Origin: Agromyces albus
GTDB lineage: Bacteria; Actinomycetota; Actinomycetes; Actinomycetales; Microbacteriaceae
DNA length: 54,780 bases
Direction of reading: 5' to 3'
Assembly (NCBI RefSeq): GCF_004134825.1
Contig: NZ_SDPN01000024.1
Coordinates: 1 to 54,780, forward strand
A program made the translations under genes and the position numbers. The notes under the pieces were generated by a model. The model was given only the letters and a program-made list of their open reading frames with translations, made no database searches and was not told the DNA's origin. Positions within the stretch are counted from its first letter, which is position 1. Each line of letters starts with the position of its first letter. Below, piece after piece: positions 33,372 through 43,108 of this stretch.

Positions 33372-34262
33372 TCATGTGCCGGGCGCCGTGGTGGCCAGCC
33401 ATTGGTCGAGCTCGCTCGGCTGGTCGGTGATGATGCCGTCGACGCCGAGCGCGCTCACCTCCTGCCAGCTCTCGTGGGTGTTCAGGGTGTAGCAGAGCAC
33501 CGCGATCCCTGCCTCGTGCAGGGCCTCGAGCGCGCCGGGCACGGCGGTGACCGATGCCGCCGTCGTGCCGAAGCCGATCACGCCGAGTCGCTCGGCGAGC
33601 GCCACCGGCTCGGCGGGCAGCTCGCGGATGAGCATGATGCGAGGGGTCGTGGGCGACACCTGCTGCACGGCGAAGAGGGTCTCGAGACTGAAGCTCTGCA
33701 ACACGATGCGGCCGCGAAGCCCGTGCTGCTCGACGAGATCGATGACCGTGCGCACTTCCTCGGGCGTCCAGTCGGCCTTCAACTCGACGAGGGCGCGCGC
33801 GGTCTCACGGCTCGCGAGGGCTTCGAGGAACTCGTCGAGTGTCGGGATGCGCTCCCCCGCGTATTCGGCGCCGTACCACGCACCGACGTCGAGGCGACGG
33901 AGCTCGTCGAAGTCGAGCTCGTCGACACTGTGCCGCGACCCGGTGACGCGCTCGAGACTCGTGTCGTGGAAGAGCACGGGCACACCGTCTCGGCTCAACC
34001 GCACGTCGGTCTCGACGAAGTCGAGGGCCTCCATCGCGCGTTCGAGCGAGGCCATCGTGTTCTCCGGCGCCTCAGCTCGATCGCCCCGATGCCCGACGAT
34101 GAACGCCGCCGTACCCGGCATCCGGAGTGCGCCGAACACGTCGACTGCCGACGCGGTGGTCGGCGTGGCGGCAAGCAGGAGCGCGGCCGCCGTCGCCGTC
34201 ACCGCGACCGACGCGAGCAGGACGCGAACGGCGCGGCGTGGTGGATGCGCGAAACGGGTCAC
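33372..34262 (-). CDS. Secreted glycerophosphodiester phosphodiesterase
   Basis: 296 residues with a Sec signal peptide (1-40, ending TTASAV). The GDPD catalytic residues are visible: His58-Arg59 and Glu67-Asn68 in GHRGDRAEAPENT, Glu84/Asp86 in FVETDVRLS and His99 in VLFHD. It hydrolyses deacylated phospholipids to glycerol 3-phosphate outside the cell, usually for phosphate scavenging. GTG start with GGAAAGG 7 nt upstream. The promoter carries an 11-bp-period direct repeat like a Pho box. Confidence 0.9.
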   Translation of the reverse strand: MTRFAHPPRRAVRVLLASVAVTATAAALLLAATPTTASAVDVFGALRMPGTAAFIVGHRGDRAEAPENTMASLERAMEALDFVETDVRLSRDGVPVLFHDTSLERVTGSRHSVDELDFDELRRLDVGAWYGAEYAGERIPTLDEFLEALASRETARALVELKADWTPEEVRTVIDLVEQHGLRGRIVLQSFSLETLFAVQQVSPTTPRIMLIRELPAEPVALAERLGVIGFGTTAASVTAVPGALEALHEAGIAVLCYTLNTHESWQEVSALGVDGIITDQPSELDQWLATTAPGT

Positions 34263-34310
34263 GGGTAGGGCCTTTCCACCGGTCGCGCGCCATTGCGCGA
34301 CGGTGCACTC

Positions 34311-34341
34311 ACCCTAGCAACTTCGTTACCGTTTCGTTACC
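34311..34341 (-). promoter_or_regulatory. GDPD promoter with PhoB/PhoP-like direct repeat
   Basis: On the minus strand GGTAACG-N4-GGTAACG (34341-34324) is followed after 7 nt by TAGGGT (34316-34311). Two 7-bp repeats at 11-bp spacing replacing the -35 is the layout of OmpR/PhoB-type activation sites. The regulator is inferred. Confidence 0.45.
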
Positions 34342-34383
34342 TCCCCCGTTCGCGGGACGCCGCCGCCCGCCGCCCGGCGCCGC

Positions 34384-35547
34384 TCACGCGAGTGCGAGGT
34401 AGGGGTACTCGGCCGATCGACGCTGGAATTCCAGGATCGCGGTATTCCGGATGCGGCCGCCGGCGATCTCCGTGGCGCGATCGATCGTGTCGGACTCGGC
34501 CCACGCCTCTGGGCCCTCCATCACCGTGCGCAGGAACGGCATGAGCGCTTCGCTGATCTCCCAGGTCGCCGAGTTCCAGAGGTAGGACGGGCTGTGGTCG
34601 ACGGCGTAGTAGTTCGTCGACTCCCCCACCGTGAACATCGGCTCGGCGAACGAGGTGGGGCGGGCCCAGCTGAATCCCATTCCGGCGTCGACGGACACGT
34701 CGACGATGAGGCTGCCCGGACGGAAGGCACCCAGATCCTCCGTGCGCAGGTACGTGAGCGGCGCGTTCGGATCCTGGAGCGTGCAGTTGACCACGATGTC
34801 CCGTTCGGCCAGGAACGGGGCGAGCGGCACCGGGCCGTCCTCCGTGTTCACGGTGCTCAGGAACGGCGCCTCGGGATTGTGCTCGAACTGGATGATGTCG
34901 ACCGAGGGGATCGGCGAGCCGACCGCAGCGGTGTCGCGATTGGTGAGCACGCGCACGTCGTGGATGCCGTGGGCGTTCAGCGCGGTCACGGCACCACGGG
35001 CGGTGGCACCGAACCCGATGACGACCGCGCTCAGGCGCCGGCCGTAGTCTCCCGTCGACCCGCACAGCTGCAGGGCGTGCAGCACGGAACAGTAGCCGGC
35101 GAGCTCGTTGTTCTTGTGGAACACGTGCAGCCCGAAGCCGCCGCTCGCCGTCCAGTGGTTCATGGCCTCCCACGCGATGAGGGTGAGCCCCTTGTCGATC
35201 GCGAGCTGGGTGATCGCGCGGTCTTGCACGCAGTGCGGCCAGCCCCAGAGCACCTGGCCGTCGTGCAGGTCTTCAAGATCGGACGCCTGCGGCTTCGGCA
35301 GGAGGACGACGTCGCTCCGGGCGATGATCTCCTCGCGAGAGCCGAGCGCGGCGACGAGGGGCTCGAGCTGCGCATCGGCGAAGCCGAAGCGCTCTCCGTA
35401 GCCTCGCTCGAGGATCATGTTCTCGCGAAGGTCGGGATCGATCCGCTCGAGGTGCGACGGATGCAACGGCAGTCGCCCCTCATCGGGCTTCCTGGAGTGC
35501 GCCAAGACCCCGAGTGGCAAGAGACGAGGGCTGGTGGTGTTGGCCAT
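34384..35547 (-). CDS. Alanine dehydrogenase/PNT-family protein, N5-(carboxyethyl)ornithine synthase-like
   Basis: 387 residues. An N-terminal AlaDH/PNT catalytic domain (LGVLAHSRKPDEGRLPLHPSHLERI, VLLPKPQASDLEDL) is followed by a Rossmann domain with VVIGFGATARGAVTALNAHG. The KPDE..LPLHP motif and length match CeoS-like opine-type dehydrogenases, which reduce the imine of ornithine and pyruvate. True substrate unknown. Leaderless start. Confidence 0.8.
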   Translation of the reverse strand: MANTTSPRLLPLGVLAHSRKPDEGRLPLHPSHLERIDPDLRENMILERGYGERFGFADAQLEPLVAALGSREEIIARSDVVLLPKPQASDLEDLHDGQVLWGWPHCVQDRAITQLAIDKGLTLIAWEAMNHWTASGGFGLHVFHKNNELAGYCSVLHALQLCGSTGDYGRRLSAVVIGFGATARGAVTALNAHGIHDVRVLTNRDTAAVGSPIPSVDIIQFEHNPEAPFLSTVNTEDGPVPLAPFLAERDIVVNCTLQDPNAPLTYLRTEDLGAFRPGSLIVDVSVDAGMGFSWARPTSFAEPMFTVGESTNYYAVDHSPSYLWNSATWEISEALMPFLRTVMEGPEAWAESDTIDRATEIAGGRIRNTAILEFQRRSAEYPYLALA

Positions 35548-35553
35548 AGCGTG

Positions 35554-35559
35554 AGGCTA
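35554..35559 (-). promoter_or_regulatory. -10 element of leaderless CeoS-like gene
   Basis: TAGCCT on the minus strand, 6 nt before the ATG at 35547. Confidence 0.6.
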
Positions 35560-35574
35560 CGCCATGCCGCGACC

Positions 35575-35606
35575 GGCGCAGGACCCCCTGCTCGGATGCC
35601 TGCGCC
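35575..35606. terminator. Hairpin ending the deoC-ALDH operon
   Basis: GGCGCAGG / CCTGCGCC stem with a 16-nt loop, 12 nt past the short-ALDH stop and just upstream of the CeoS-like promoter. Confidence 0.5.
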
Positions 35607-35617
35607 CGGCGGTGCGA

Positions 35618-36474
35618 CTAGAGCAGGCTCTTCGTGTGCCACACCGTCTTGGTCTCGGTGAACGCCGTGATGCGGCCGAGCGCGGGTGCCGCGGCATCGG
35701 GGCCCGACTCGGGCCGGAGCACTCGTTTGAGCGTGTCGGCGGCGTCGACCTCGAGCGAGATCCAGTCGAGCGCGCCCGCACCGACGAGGTCGATCGCGTT
35801 CACGTCGGAATGGCTCGCGAGCCACGGGGCGATCTCGGCAGGTGAGCCCGTGAGCACGTTCACGACGCCCTTCGGCACGTCACTCGTGGCGAGCACCTCG
35901 GCGAGACTGATCGCCGAGAGCGGGAATCGCTCGCTCGCCACGACGACGACGGAGTTGCCGGCCACGAGTGCCGGGGCGATCGCCGAGACGAGCCCGAGGA
36001 GCGACGAATCCTGCGGCGCGATGATCGCGACGACTCCCGTGGGCTCGGGCACCGAGATGTTGAAGTAGGGACCCGCCACCGGGTTGGCGTTACCGGCGAC
36101 CTGCGCGAACTTGTCGGCCCAGCCCGCGTACCAGACCCAGCGGTCGATGGACTCGTCGACCTGAGCGGATGCCACGGCGCGCGACACGCCCTCGGCCTCC
36201 TCGATCTCGGCGACGAACTGGGCCCTGCGGCCTTCGAGCAGCTCGGCGATGCGGTAGAGCACCTGGCCGCGGTTGTAGGCGGTGGCACCCGACCAGCCGG
36301 CCACCGCTGCACGAGCGGCGACGATGGCGTCGCGGGCGTCTTTGCGTGAGGCCTTCGCCGCGTTCGCGAGGAATGCCCCGTCGGCCGCGACGATCTCATA
36401 GGTGCGCCCCGACTCGCTGCGCGGGAACGCTCCACCGATGTAGAGCTTGTAGGTCTTCGGCACGGCGAGGCGGG

Positions 36475-36478
<4 letters not shown>
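35618..36478 (-). CDS. Short aldehyde dehydrogenase-like protein lacking the catalytic domain
   Basis: 286 residues. The N-terminal ALDH domain is present (KLYIGGAFPRSESGRTY, GVVAIIAPQDSSLLGLVSAIAPALVAGNSVVVV, PKGVVNVLTGS), but there is no LELGG glutamate and no catalytic Cys segment. The protein then jumps to ITAFTETKTVWH, the normal C-terminal tail of full ALDHs. About 200 residues of catalytic domain are missing in frame, and the reading frame is otherwise clean. ATGA overlap with the full ALDH. Probably a structural or regulatory partner of that enzyme rather than a pseudogene. Confidence 0.82.
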
Positions 36479-38055
<1,577 letters not shown>

Positions 38056-38068
38056 GTCGTGCTCCAAC

Positions 38069-39076
38069 TCAGTCGATCGTCACGTAGTCGGCGCCGGAGT
38101 AGTGGCCGGTCGCGAGCTTCTGGCGCTGCAGCAGCACGTCGTTCAGGAGGCTCGACGCGCCGAAGCGGAACAGGTGCGGCCGCAGCCACTCCTCTCCGAC
38201 GGTCTCGGCCACGGTGACGAGGTACTTGATGGCGTCTTTCGACGAGCGGATGCCGCCCGCGGGCTTCACGCCGATGCGCTGGCCGGTGGCCAGGTGCCAG
38301 TCGCGCACGACCTCGAGCATGAGGAGCGTGACCGGGAGCGTGGCTGCGGGCGACACCTTGCCCGTCGAGGTCTTGATGAAGTCGCCGCCAGCGAGGATCG
38401 AGAGCCACGAGGCACGCCGCACGTTGTCGTACGTGTTCAGCTCGCCCGTCTCGAGGATGACCTTGAGGCTCGCGGCACTTCCGTCTGGCCTGCGGCACGC
38501 CTCTTTCACCTGCACGATCTGGTCGAACACCTCGCCGTACCTGCCGGCGAGGAACGCGCCGCGATCGATCACCATGTCGATCTCGTCGGCGCCGGCGGCA
38601 ACGGCGTCGGCCGTGTCGGCCAACTTGATCGCGAGCGACGCACGGCCGCTCGGGAACGCCGTGGCGACGGCGGCGACCGACACGAGGCCGTCGTCGGGGT
38701 CGCCATGGGCCGCGCCGAGCGCATCGACGGCGAACGGCACCATGTCGCCGTAGACGCAGACCGCGGCGACGCGCGGCGACGTCGGGTCGGCTGGGTCGGG
38801 CGTCATCGCCTTCGCGACGAGCGATCGCACCTTGCCGGGCGTGTCTGCGCCTTCGAGGGTCGTGAGGTCGATGAGCGAGATGATGCGGTCGAGCGCCCAG
38901 CGCTTGGAGGTCGTCTTGATCGAGCGGGTGCCGAGGCCGGCCGCGCGCTGCTCGAGTCCGACCGCGTCGATGCCGGGGATGCCGTGCAGGTAGCGACGGA
39001 GCGTGGCGTCGTCGGGTTCGCCACCGAGCACGGCGAGCGCGCGCTCGCGGGCGGAGACGATGGAAGTGCCTGACAT
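38069..39076 (-). CDS. deoC: Deoxyribose-phosphate aldolase
   Basis: 335-residue class I aldolase; 2-deoxy-D-ribose 5-phosphate to glyceraldehyde 3-phosphate and acetaldehyde. The Schiff-base lysine lies in GGDFIKTSTGK, the second active-site lysine in GVKPAGGIRS, and VCVYGDMVPF begins the barrel. The length, longer than the E. coli enzyme (259), is that of the actinobacterial form with an N-terminal extension. Middle of the sorC-deoC-ald-ald operon. Confidence 0.93.
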   Translation of the reverse strand: MSGTSIVSARERALAVLGGEPDDATLRRYLHGIPGIDAVGLEQRAAGLGTRSIKTTSKRWALDRIISLIDLTTLEGADTPGKVRSLVAKAMTPDPADPTSPRVAAVCVYGDMVPFAVDALGAAHGDPDDGLVSVAAVATAFPSGRASLAIKLADTADAVAAGADEIDMVIDRGAFLAGRYGEVFDQIVQVKEACRRPDGSAASLKVILETGELNTYDNVRRASWLSILAGGDFIKTSTGKVSPAATLPVTLLMLEVVRDWHLATGQRIGVKPAGGIRSSKDAIKYLVTVAETVGEEWLRPHLFRFGASSLLNDVLLQRQKLATGHYSGADYVTID

Positions 39077-39125
39077 GGTGATGACCTGCCGTTCAGTGAG
39101 TGCTGGGCGCGGAGTTGCCGCGGAA

Positions 39126-40070
39126 TCAGCCGTCGAGGAGGTGGAGGGCGGTGGCCTCGTCGGTGACGAGCACCGAGCAGAGGCGGCTGCGCACGACGGC
39201 GTCGGCCACGGCGTGCTTGGCTGGGCCCGAGATCACGGCGATGCCGATCGGCGCGCGCCGCAGTTCGTCGAGCGTGAGCCCGACCGTGCGCGCGTCGAGT
39301 GCCGGATCGACGATGTTGCCGTCGGAGTCGATGTAGCGGCCGACGACGTCGCCGACGGCGCCCTTGCGCACGAGCTCGTCGACGTCGGCCTCGGAGAGGT
39401 AGCCGCTCTCGACGTGCACCGAGGTGCGGTCGGCGGCGCCGGCGCTGAAGAGGAAGACATCGGCGGAGCGCGCGAGCTCGATGACCCCGGCGACGACGCG
39501 GTCGGCCTCGATGGCCTCCTTCGTGGCGAGCCGCTCGAGGATGGCGGGACTCGGCAGCAGGGTGGCGCTGCCGCCGCCCTTCTGGGCGATGCCCACGGCG
39601 GTGGCCGCCGCGGTGCCTGGGCGGCGATTGAGGCTCACCCCGCCATTGATCTGCACAACGTTCACGCCGATGGCCCAGCCGTTGCGCAACTGCTGCGAGA
39701 TCTCGAAGAGGGTGCGGCCCCAGCTCACGCCGAGGGTGCGCGGCACCGGCCGCATGGCCGTGAGGTAGTCGGCCGCCGCTTGCGCGGTGCGCGCCTGGAG
39801 CTCTTCGGACGAGCCGACGCCCGCCGAGGAGACGACGATCGCGTCGGCCAGACCGCGCTCGTCGCGAAGCCGGCGCTCGATGGGCAACCGGCGGGCGCGC
39901 GGATGCAGGATCTCGATGCGGATGAACCCGCGCTGTTTCGCTTGCGCGAGGAGGCGACCGACCTTCCATCTGGTGAGGCGCAGGGCCTGGCCGATCTCGT
40001 CTTGGGTCTTGTTGTCTTCGTAATAGAGCTCGGCCGCGCGGATCGAGAGCAACTCGTCGATCTCGTCCAT
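39126..40070 (-). CDS. SorC/DeoR-family sugar-binding transcriptional regulator
   Basis: 314 residues. N-terminal HTH (RAAELYYEDNKTQDEIGQALRLTRWKVGRLLAQAKQRG) and C-terminal sugar-phosphate-binding domain (TLGVSWGRTLFEISQQL, VNVVQINGG, FLFSAGAAD). It belongs to the SorC family that includes B. subtilis DeoR, regulator of deoxynucleoside catabolism, fitting the downstream deoC. ATG at 40070 with AAGGAGG 5 nt upstream; a tiny leaderless ORF overlaps its start. Confidence 0.9.
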   Translation of the reverse strand: MDEIDELLSIRAAELYYEDNKTQDEIGQALRLTRWKVGRLLAQAKQRGFIRIEILHPRARRLPIERRLRDERGLADAIVVSSAGVGSSEELQARTAQAAADYLTAMRPVPRTLGVSWGRTLFEISQQLRNGWAIGVNVVQINGGVSLNRRPGTAAATAVGIAQKGGGSATLLPSPAILERLATKEAIEADRVVAGVIELARSADVFLFSAGAADRTSVHVESGYLSEADVDELVRKGAVGDVVGRYIDSDGNIVDPALDARTVGLTLDELRRAPIGIAVISGPAKHAVADAVVRSRLCSVLVTDEATALHLLDG

Positions 40071-40094
40071 CAGGCCTCCTTCCACATCCTCTCC

Positions 40095-40100
40095 AGCGTA
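40095..40100 (-). promoter_or_regulatory. -10 element of sorC-deoC operon
   Basis: TACGCT on the minus strand, 7 nt before an ATG (40087) that opens a five-codon ORF ending at the sorC start. Confidence 0.5.
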
Positions 40101-40139
40101 GGCAGGGCGACGCGCATCGGCAACACTCGCGGGTAATCC

Positions 40140-40153
40140 TGCTCATATGAGCA
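40140..40153. promoter_or_regulatory. Candidate SorC operator
   Basis: Perfect 14-bp palindrome TGCTCATATGAGCA in the 119-bp divergent region between sorC and the ROK gene, 25 bp before the ROK -10 and about 40 bp upstream of the sorC -10. Confidence 0.5.
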
Positions 40154-40177
40154 TCCGGCGAGCGGATGTCGCGCGCC

Positions 40178-40183
40178 TAAGCT
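40178..40183 (+). promoter_or_regulatory. -10 element of leaderless ROK gene
   Basis: TAAGCT followed by 6 nt and the ATG at 40190. Confidence 0.6.
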
Positions 40184-40189
40184 GGTGCC

Positions 40190-41122
40190 ATGCCACGCCC
40201 GCTCGTGCTCGCCGTCGACTTCGGCGGCACCAAGGTCGAGGCCGCGCTCGTCGATGATCGCGGCATCCTGCTGCCCGGTTCCCGGCACCGGCGCGCCACC
40301 GGCAACGCCGCCTCGAGCGATGAGCTCGACGCCGCCGTGAGCGAGGTCGTGCTCGCGGCACGCGCCGACCTGCCGGCAGGAGCCGCGCTCCTCGGCGTGG
40401 GCGTCGGCGCCGCCGGACCCATCGACGTGGCCACCGGATCGGTCTCGCCCCTCAACGTGCCCGCCTGGCGAGATCACCCGCTCGCGGCATCCGTCGCCGA
40501 GCTCGTGCCCGACGCCCCGATCACCCTTCGCATCGACGGACTCTGCATCGCGCTCGCGGAGCACTGGGTCGGCGCGGGTCGCGGCGCGACGAACCTGCTC
40601 GGCATGATCGTCTCGACGGGCGTCGGCGGCGGCCTCGTGCTCGGCGGACGGGCTGCGCCCAACCCCACAGGCAACGGCGGGCACATCGGCCACGTCGAGG
40701 TCGGCGGGTTCGACGACGCCTGCGCGTGCGGCGGACGCGGATGCCTCGAAGCGGTCGCGTCGGGCCCCCGCACGGTCGCGTGGGCCAGAACGCAGGGGTT
40801 CACCGGTGAGACGGGCGAAGCACTCGCCCAGGCGCACGCCGCGGGAGATCCCATCGCGATCGCCGCCGTCGCACGCGCGGGTGGGGCCATCGGGCACGCG
40901 ATCGCCTCGGCCACCAACCTGCTCGACCTCGATGTCGTCGCGATCGGCGGCGGGTTCTCACGGGTCTCCCCCGCGCTCTTCGAGCACGCACGTGAGGCGC
41001 TCACCGAACGCACGGCGTTCCCGTTCGTCTCACGCGTTGCCGTCGTGCCCTCTGGGCTCTCCGACGAAGGTCCCCTGATCGGCGCCGCCGCCCTCGTGCA
41101 CCGCCCCGAGCTGCTCGCCTGA
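40190..41122 (+). CDS. ROK-family sugar kinase
   Basis: 310 residues. VLAVDFGGTKVEAALVD is the phosphate-1 loop, STGVGGGLVLGG the second nucleotide segment, and GHIGHVEV with CACGGRGCLE forms the ROK zinc site. No HTH precedes the kinase domain, so it is an enzyme rather than an NagC/Mlc regulator. Likely a glucokinase or N-acyl-hexosamine kinase; the substrate is not given by context. Convergent with the CynX-type transporter. Confidence 0.87.
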   Translation: MPRPLVLAVDFGGTKVEAALVDDRGILLPGSRHRRATGNAASSDELDAAVSEVVLAARADLPAGAALLGVGVGAAGPIDVATGSVSPLNVPAWRDHPLAASVAELVPDAPITLRIDGLCIALAEHWVGAGRGATNLLGMIVSTGVGGGLVLGGRAAPNPTGNGGHIGHVEVGGFDDACACGGRGCLEAVASGPRTVAWARTQGFTGETGEALAQAHAAGDPIAIAAVARAGGAIGHAIASATNLLDLDVVAIGGGFSRVSPALFEHAREALTERTAFPFVSRVAVVPSGLSDEGPLIGAAALVHRPELLA

Positions 41123-41130
41123 GGCGGGCC

Positions 41131-42345
41131 TCAGCGAGCGCGTTCGTCTTCGAAGAAACGAGGCCGCACGACCACGGCGCCCGCGATCGCCGCCGGCAGC
41201 GCCGAACCGAGGAGCAGTACGAGCGGCCAGAACCATCCGCCCGTGGCATCGTGCAGCAAGCCGACCACGAGGGGACCGGCCGCGACGATCAGGTAGCCCA
41301 CCGATTGCACGAACCCCGACAGGGCCACGGAACCCGCATGGGAGCGAGTCCGCAGGTTGATGAGCACGAGCGCGAGCGGGAAGAGGAGCGGGCCCGCGCC
41401 GATGAGGGCGACCCACAACCACGTCGCCCAGCCGGGCACGAGCAGGAGGCCGAGGTAGCCGGCCACGAATGCGACGATGGCGATCACGATGAGCAGCTGC
41501 ACCTTGCCGTAGCGCGCGGCGAGCACGGGCACGATGAGCCCGGCAGGCAGCCCCATGGCAGCGTAGAGCGAGAGCAGCGCCCCGGCCTCGGCGGGTGCCA
41601 CGCCCGCGATGTCGTGCAGCATCGACGGCAACCACGCGAACGCCGCATAGGCGTTGAAGCCCGCGGCCGCGAACACGAGGGCGAGCGACCAGGCGAGCGG
41701 CGATCGAACCGCATGCCGCAGCATCCCGCGGTCGGCCTCCTCGAGCAGCGCCGCCGGCGCCTGCCGGCGCGGATGCACGAGCAACGCGATCCACGGCACG
41801 AGCGAGATCGCGGCGATCAGGCCCCACTCGCCGAGGGAGACGCGCCACCCCGCGGCCTCGGCGATCGGCACGGCGATGAGGGGCGGGATGAAGGCGCTCA
41901 CCGACATCGCGGTGACGTAGACGGTCGTCAGCAGGCCGATGCGATCGGGGAAGTAGCGCTTCACGAGCGGCGGCAGCAGCACGTTGGCGACGCCCATCGC
42001 CGCGAAGGTCAGCGTGCTCGTCGCGACGAGGGTGAGCGCCGAGCCGGAGAACCCTCGCCCGAAGAGGCCTGCGGTGAGCGCGAGGAGTGACCAGACGAGG
42101 GTGACCTCGAGGCCGAATCGCTTCGCGACCATCGGCGTGAGGATGCCGAACACGGCATAGCAGATGGGCGGCAGCATGCCGAGGAATCCGACGATCGCCG
42201 GGTTCAACGGGATCTCCGCCTCGAGCTGGCCGAGGATCGGCGAGAGTGATGCCACGGCCGTGCGCAGGTTGAACGCGACGAGCACGATGCCGAGGAGTGC
42301 GAGGGTTCGACCGGCCCACAATGCTCGGGGCGGGGTCGCTTCCAT
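41131..42345 (-). CDS. CynX/NimT-family MFS transporter
   Basis: 404 residues with 12 predicted membrane segments. The opening LLGIVLVAFNLRTAVASLSPIL is diagnostic of the CynX (cyanate/2-nitroimidazole) family of the MFS; LVLINLRTRSHAGSVALSGFVQSVGY lies in the second half. Substrate unknown. ATG at 42345 is preferred over the adjacent GTG at 42348 because TAGACT ends 7 nt before it (leaderless). Confidence 0.88.
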   Translation of the reverse strand: MEATPPRALWAGRTLALLGIVLVAFNLRTAVASLSPILGQLEAEIPLNPAIVGFLGMLPPICYAVFGILTPMVAKRFGLEVTLVWSLLALTAGLFGRGFSGSALTLVATSTLTFAAMGVANVLLPPLVKRYFPDRIGLLTTVYVTAMSVSAFIPPLIAVPIAEAAGWRVSLGEWGLIAAISLVPWIALLVHPRRQAPAALLEEADRGMLRHAVRSPLAWSLALVFAAAGFNAYAAFAWLPSMLHDIAGVAPAEAGALLSLYAAMGLPAGLIVPVLAARYGKVQLLIVIAIVAFVAGYLGLLLVPGWATWLWVALIGAGPLLFPLALVLINLRTRSHAGSVALSGFVQSVGYLIVAAGPLVVGLLHDATGGWFWPLVLLLGSALPAAIAGAVVVRPRFFEDERAR

Positions 42346-42352
42346 CACGTCG

Positions 42353-42362
42353 AGTCTAGGCT
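42353..42362. promoter_or_regulatory. Overlapping divergent -10 elements (bidirectional leaderless promoter)
   Basis: The top strand reads AGTCTAGGCT. TAGACT on the minus strand (42358-42353) serves the MFS gene with a 7-nt gap, and TAGGCT on the plus strand (42357-42362) serves the gene at 42369 with a 6-nt gap. The two hexamers share the TA at 42357-42358. Confidence 0.65.
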
Positions 42363-42368
42363 GGAAGG

Positions 42369-43064
42369 GTGGCCGACTTCGCCAGGTACCTGCCGCTCAG
42401 CCAGCACTCCGGGGCTGACGAGCGCGGCGTCACGAGCGACCGCCGCGCACCCACCGCGGTCGTGCTCCGCGGGCTCGCGACGGCACTCGGCGCGGCCGAC
42501 GACGCCGCGTGGAACCGTCCCACCGAGCGTGAAGGTCGCACGGTGGCGCACGTCGTCGCCGAGCTCGTCGCCGGGTTCGACCGGTCCCCTGCGCGCCGCG
42601 CGCTCGCCACGGCACGACGGGCGCTCGCCGTCGACGACGGAGCGGCCGTGATCGCCGACGATGCACCGAAGGGGTGTGCGGATGCCGCTGCGGCCCTCGA
42701 GGCTCGCGCTGCCGTCATCACGACACGACCGCAGCCGACCCGCATCGTCGAGCTCGACGACGCCGTGGTCGCCGCGCTCCTCATCGGCCACGCACTGGGG
42801 GTGGCCGTGCCGATCCCGCCACTCGCATCGGGCGCCGTCGCCCTCCGCCGCGCCGCCGCAGCGCCCACCGCGATCCGCGCCGTCATCTCGGGCCACAGCC
42901 TGCATGCCACGGATGCCGCGTGGAGCATCGGCCACGGAGCGCCGCTCGTGGGCACCGCCGACGAGCTTCTGCGGTTCCTGACCGGCATCGGCCTCACGGC
43001 ACCCCGCCCGCCTCACGACGGCGACTTCCCGGCACCCGTTGACGGCGGCAGCCCTCCTCTCTGA
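42369..43064 (+). CDS. Hypothetical protein
   Basis: 231 residues, Ala/Arg/Val-rich, no membrane segment. The region VLRGLATALGAADDAAWNRPTEREGRTVAHVVAELVAGFDR loosely recalls the N-terminal helices of mycothiol-dependent maleylpyruvate-isomerase-like (DinB-fold, TIGR03083) proteins, but I cannot place the metal histidines with confidence. GTG start after a leaderless -10 shared with the divergent MFS gene. It converges on ribF. Confidence 0.65.
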   Translation: MADFARYLPLSQHSGADERGVTSDRRAPTAVVLRGLATALGAADDAAWNRPTEREGRTVAHVVAELVAGFDRSPARRALATARRALAVDDGAAVIADDAPKGCADAAAALEARAAVITTRPQPTRIVELDDAVVAALLIGHALGVAVPIPPLASGAVALRRAAAAPTAIRAVISGHSLHATDAAWSIGHGAPLVGTADELLRFLTGIGLTAPRPPHDGDFPAPVDGGSPPL

Positions 43065-43099
43065 AGGCGACGGCTCTTGCTCTCTGAAGGCGACGGCTC
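43057..43099. repeat. 20-bp direct repeat at the end of the hypothetical gene
   Basis: CTCTCTGAAGGCGACGGCTC at 43057-43076 and again at 43080-43099 (23-bp period). The first copy holds the stop codon of the hypothetical gene; the duplication fills the gap before ribF. Confidence 0.85.
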
Positions 43100-43108
43100 G
43101 TCGTCGAG

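Noticed and set aside
41119..41134. Palindrome CTGAGGCGGGCCTCAG spanning the stop codons of the ROK and CynX genes as a terminator
   Set aside because: The perfect dyad leaves a 2-nt loop and only about 5 usable base pairs; too weak to call a terminator.
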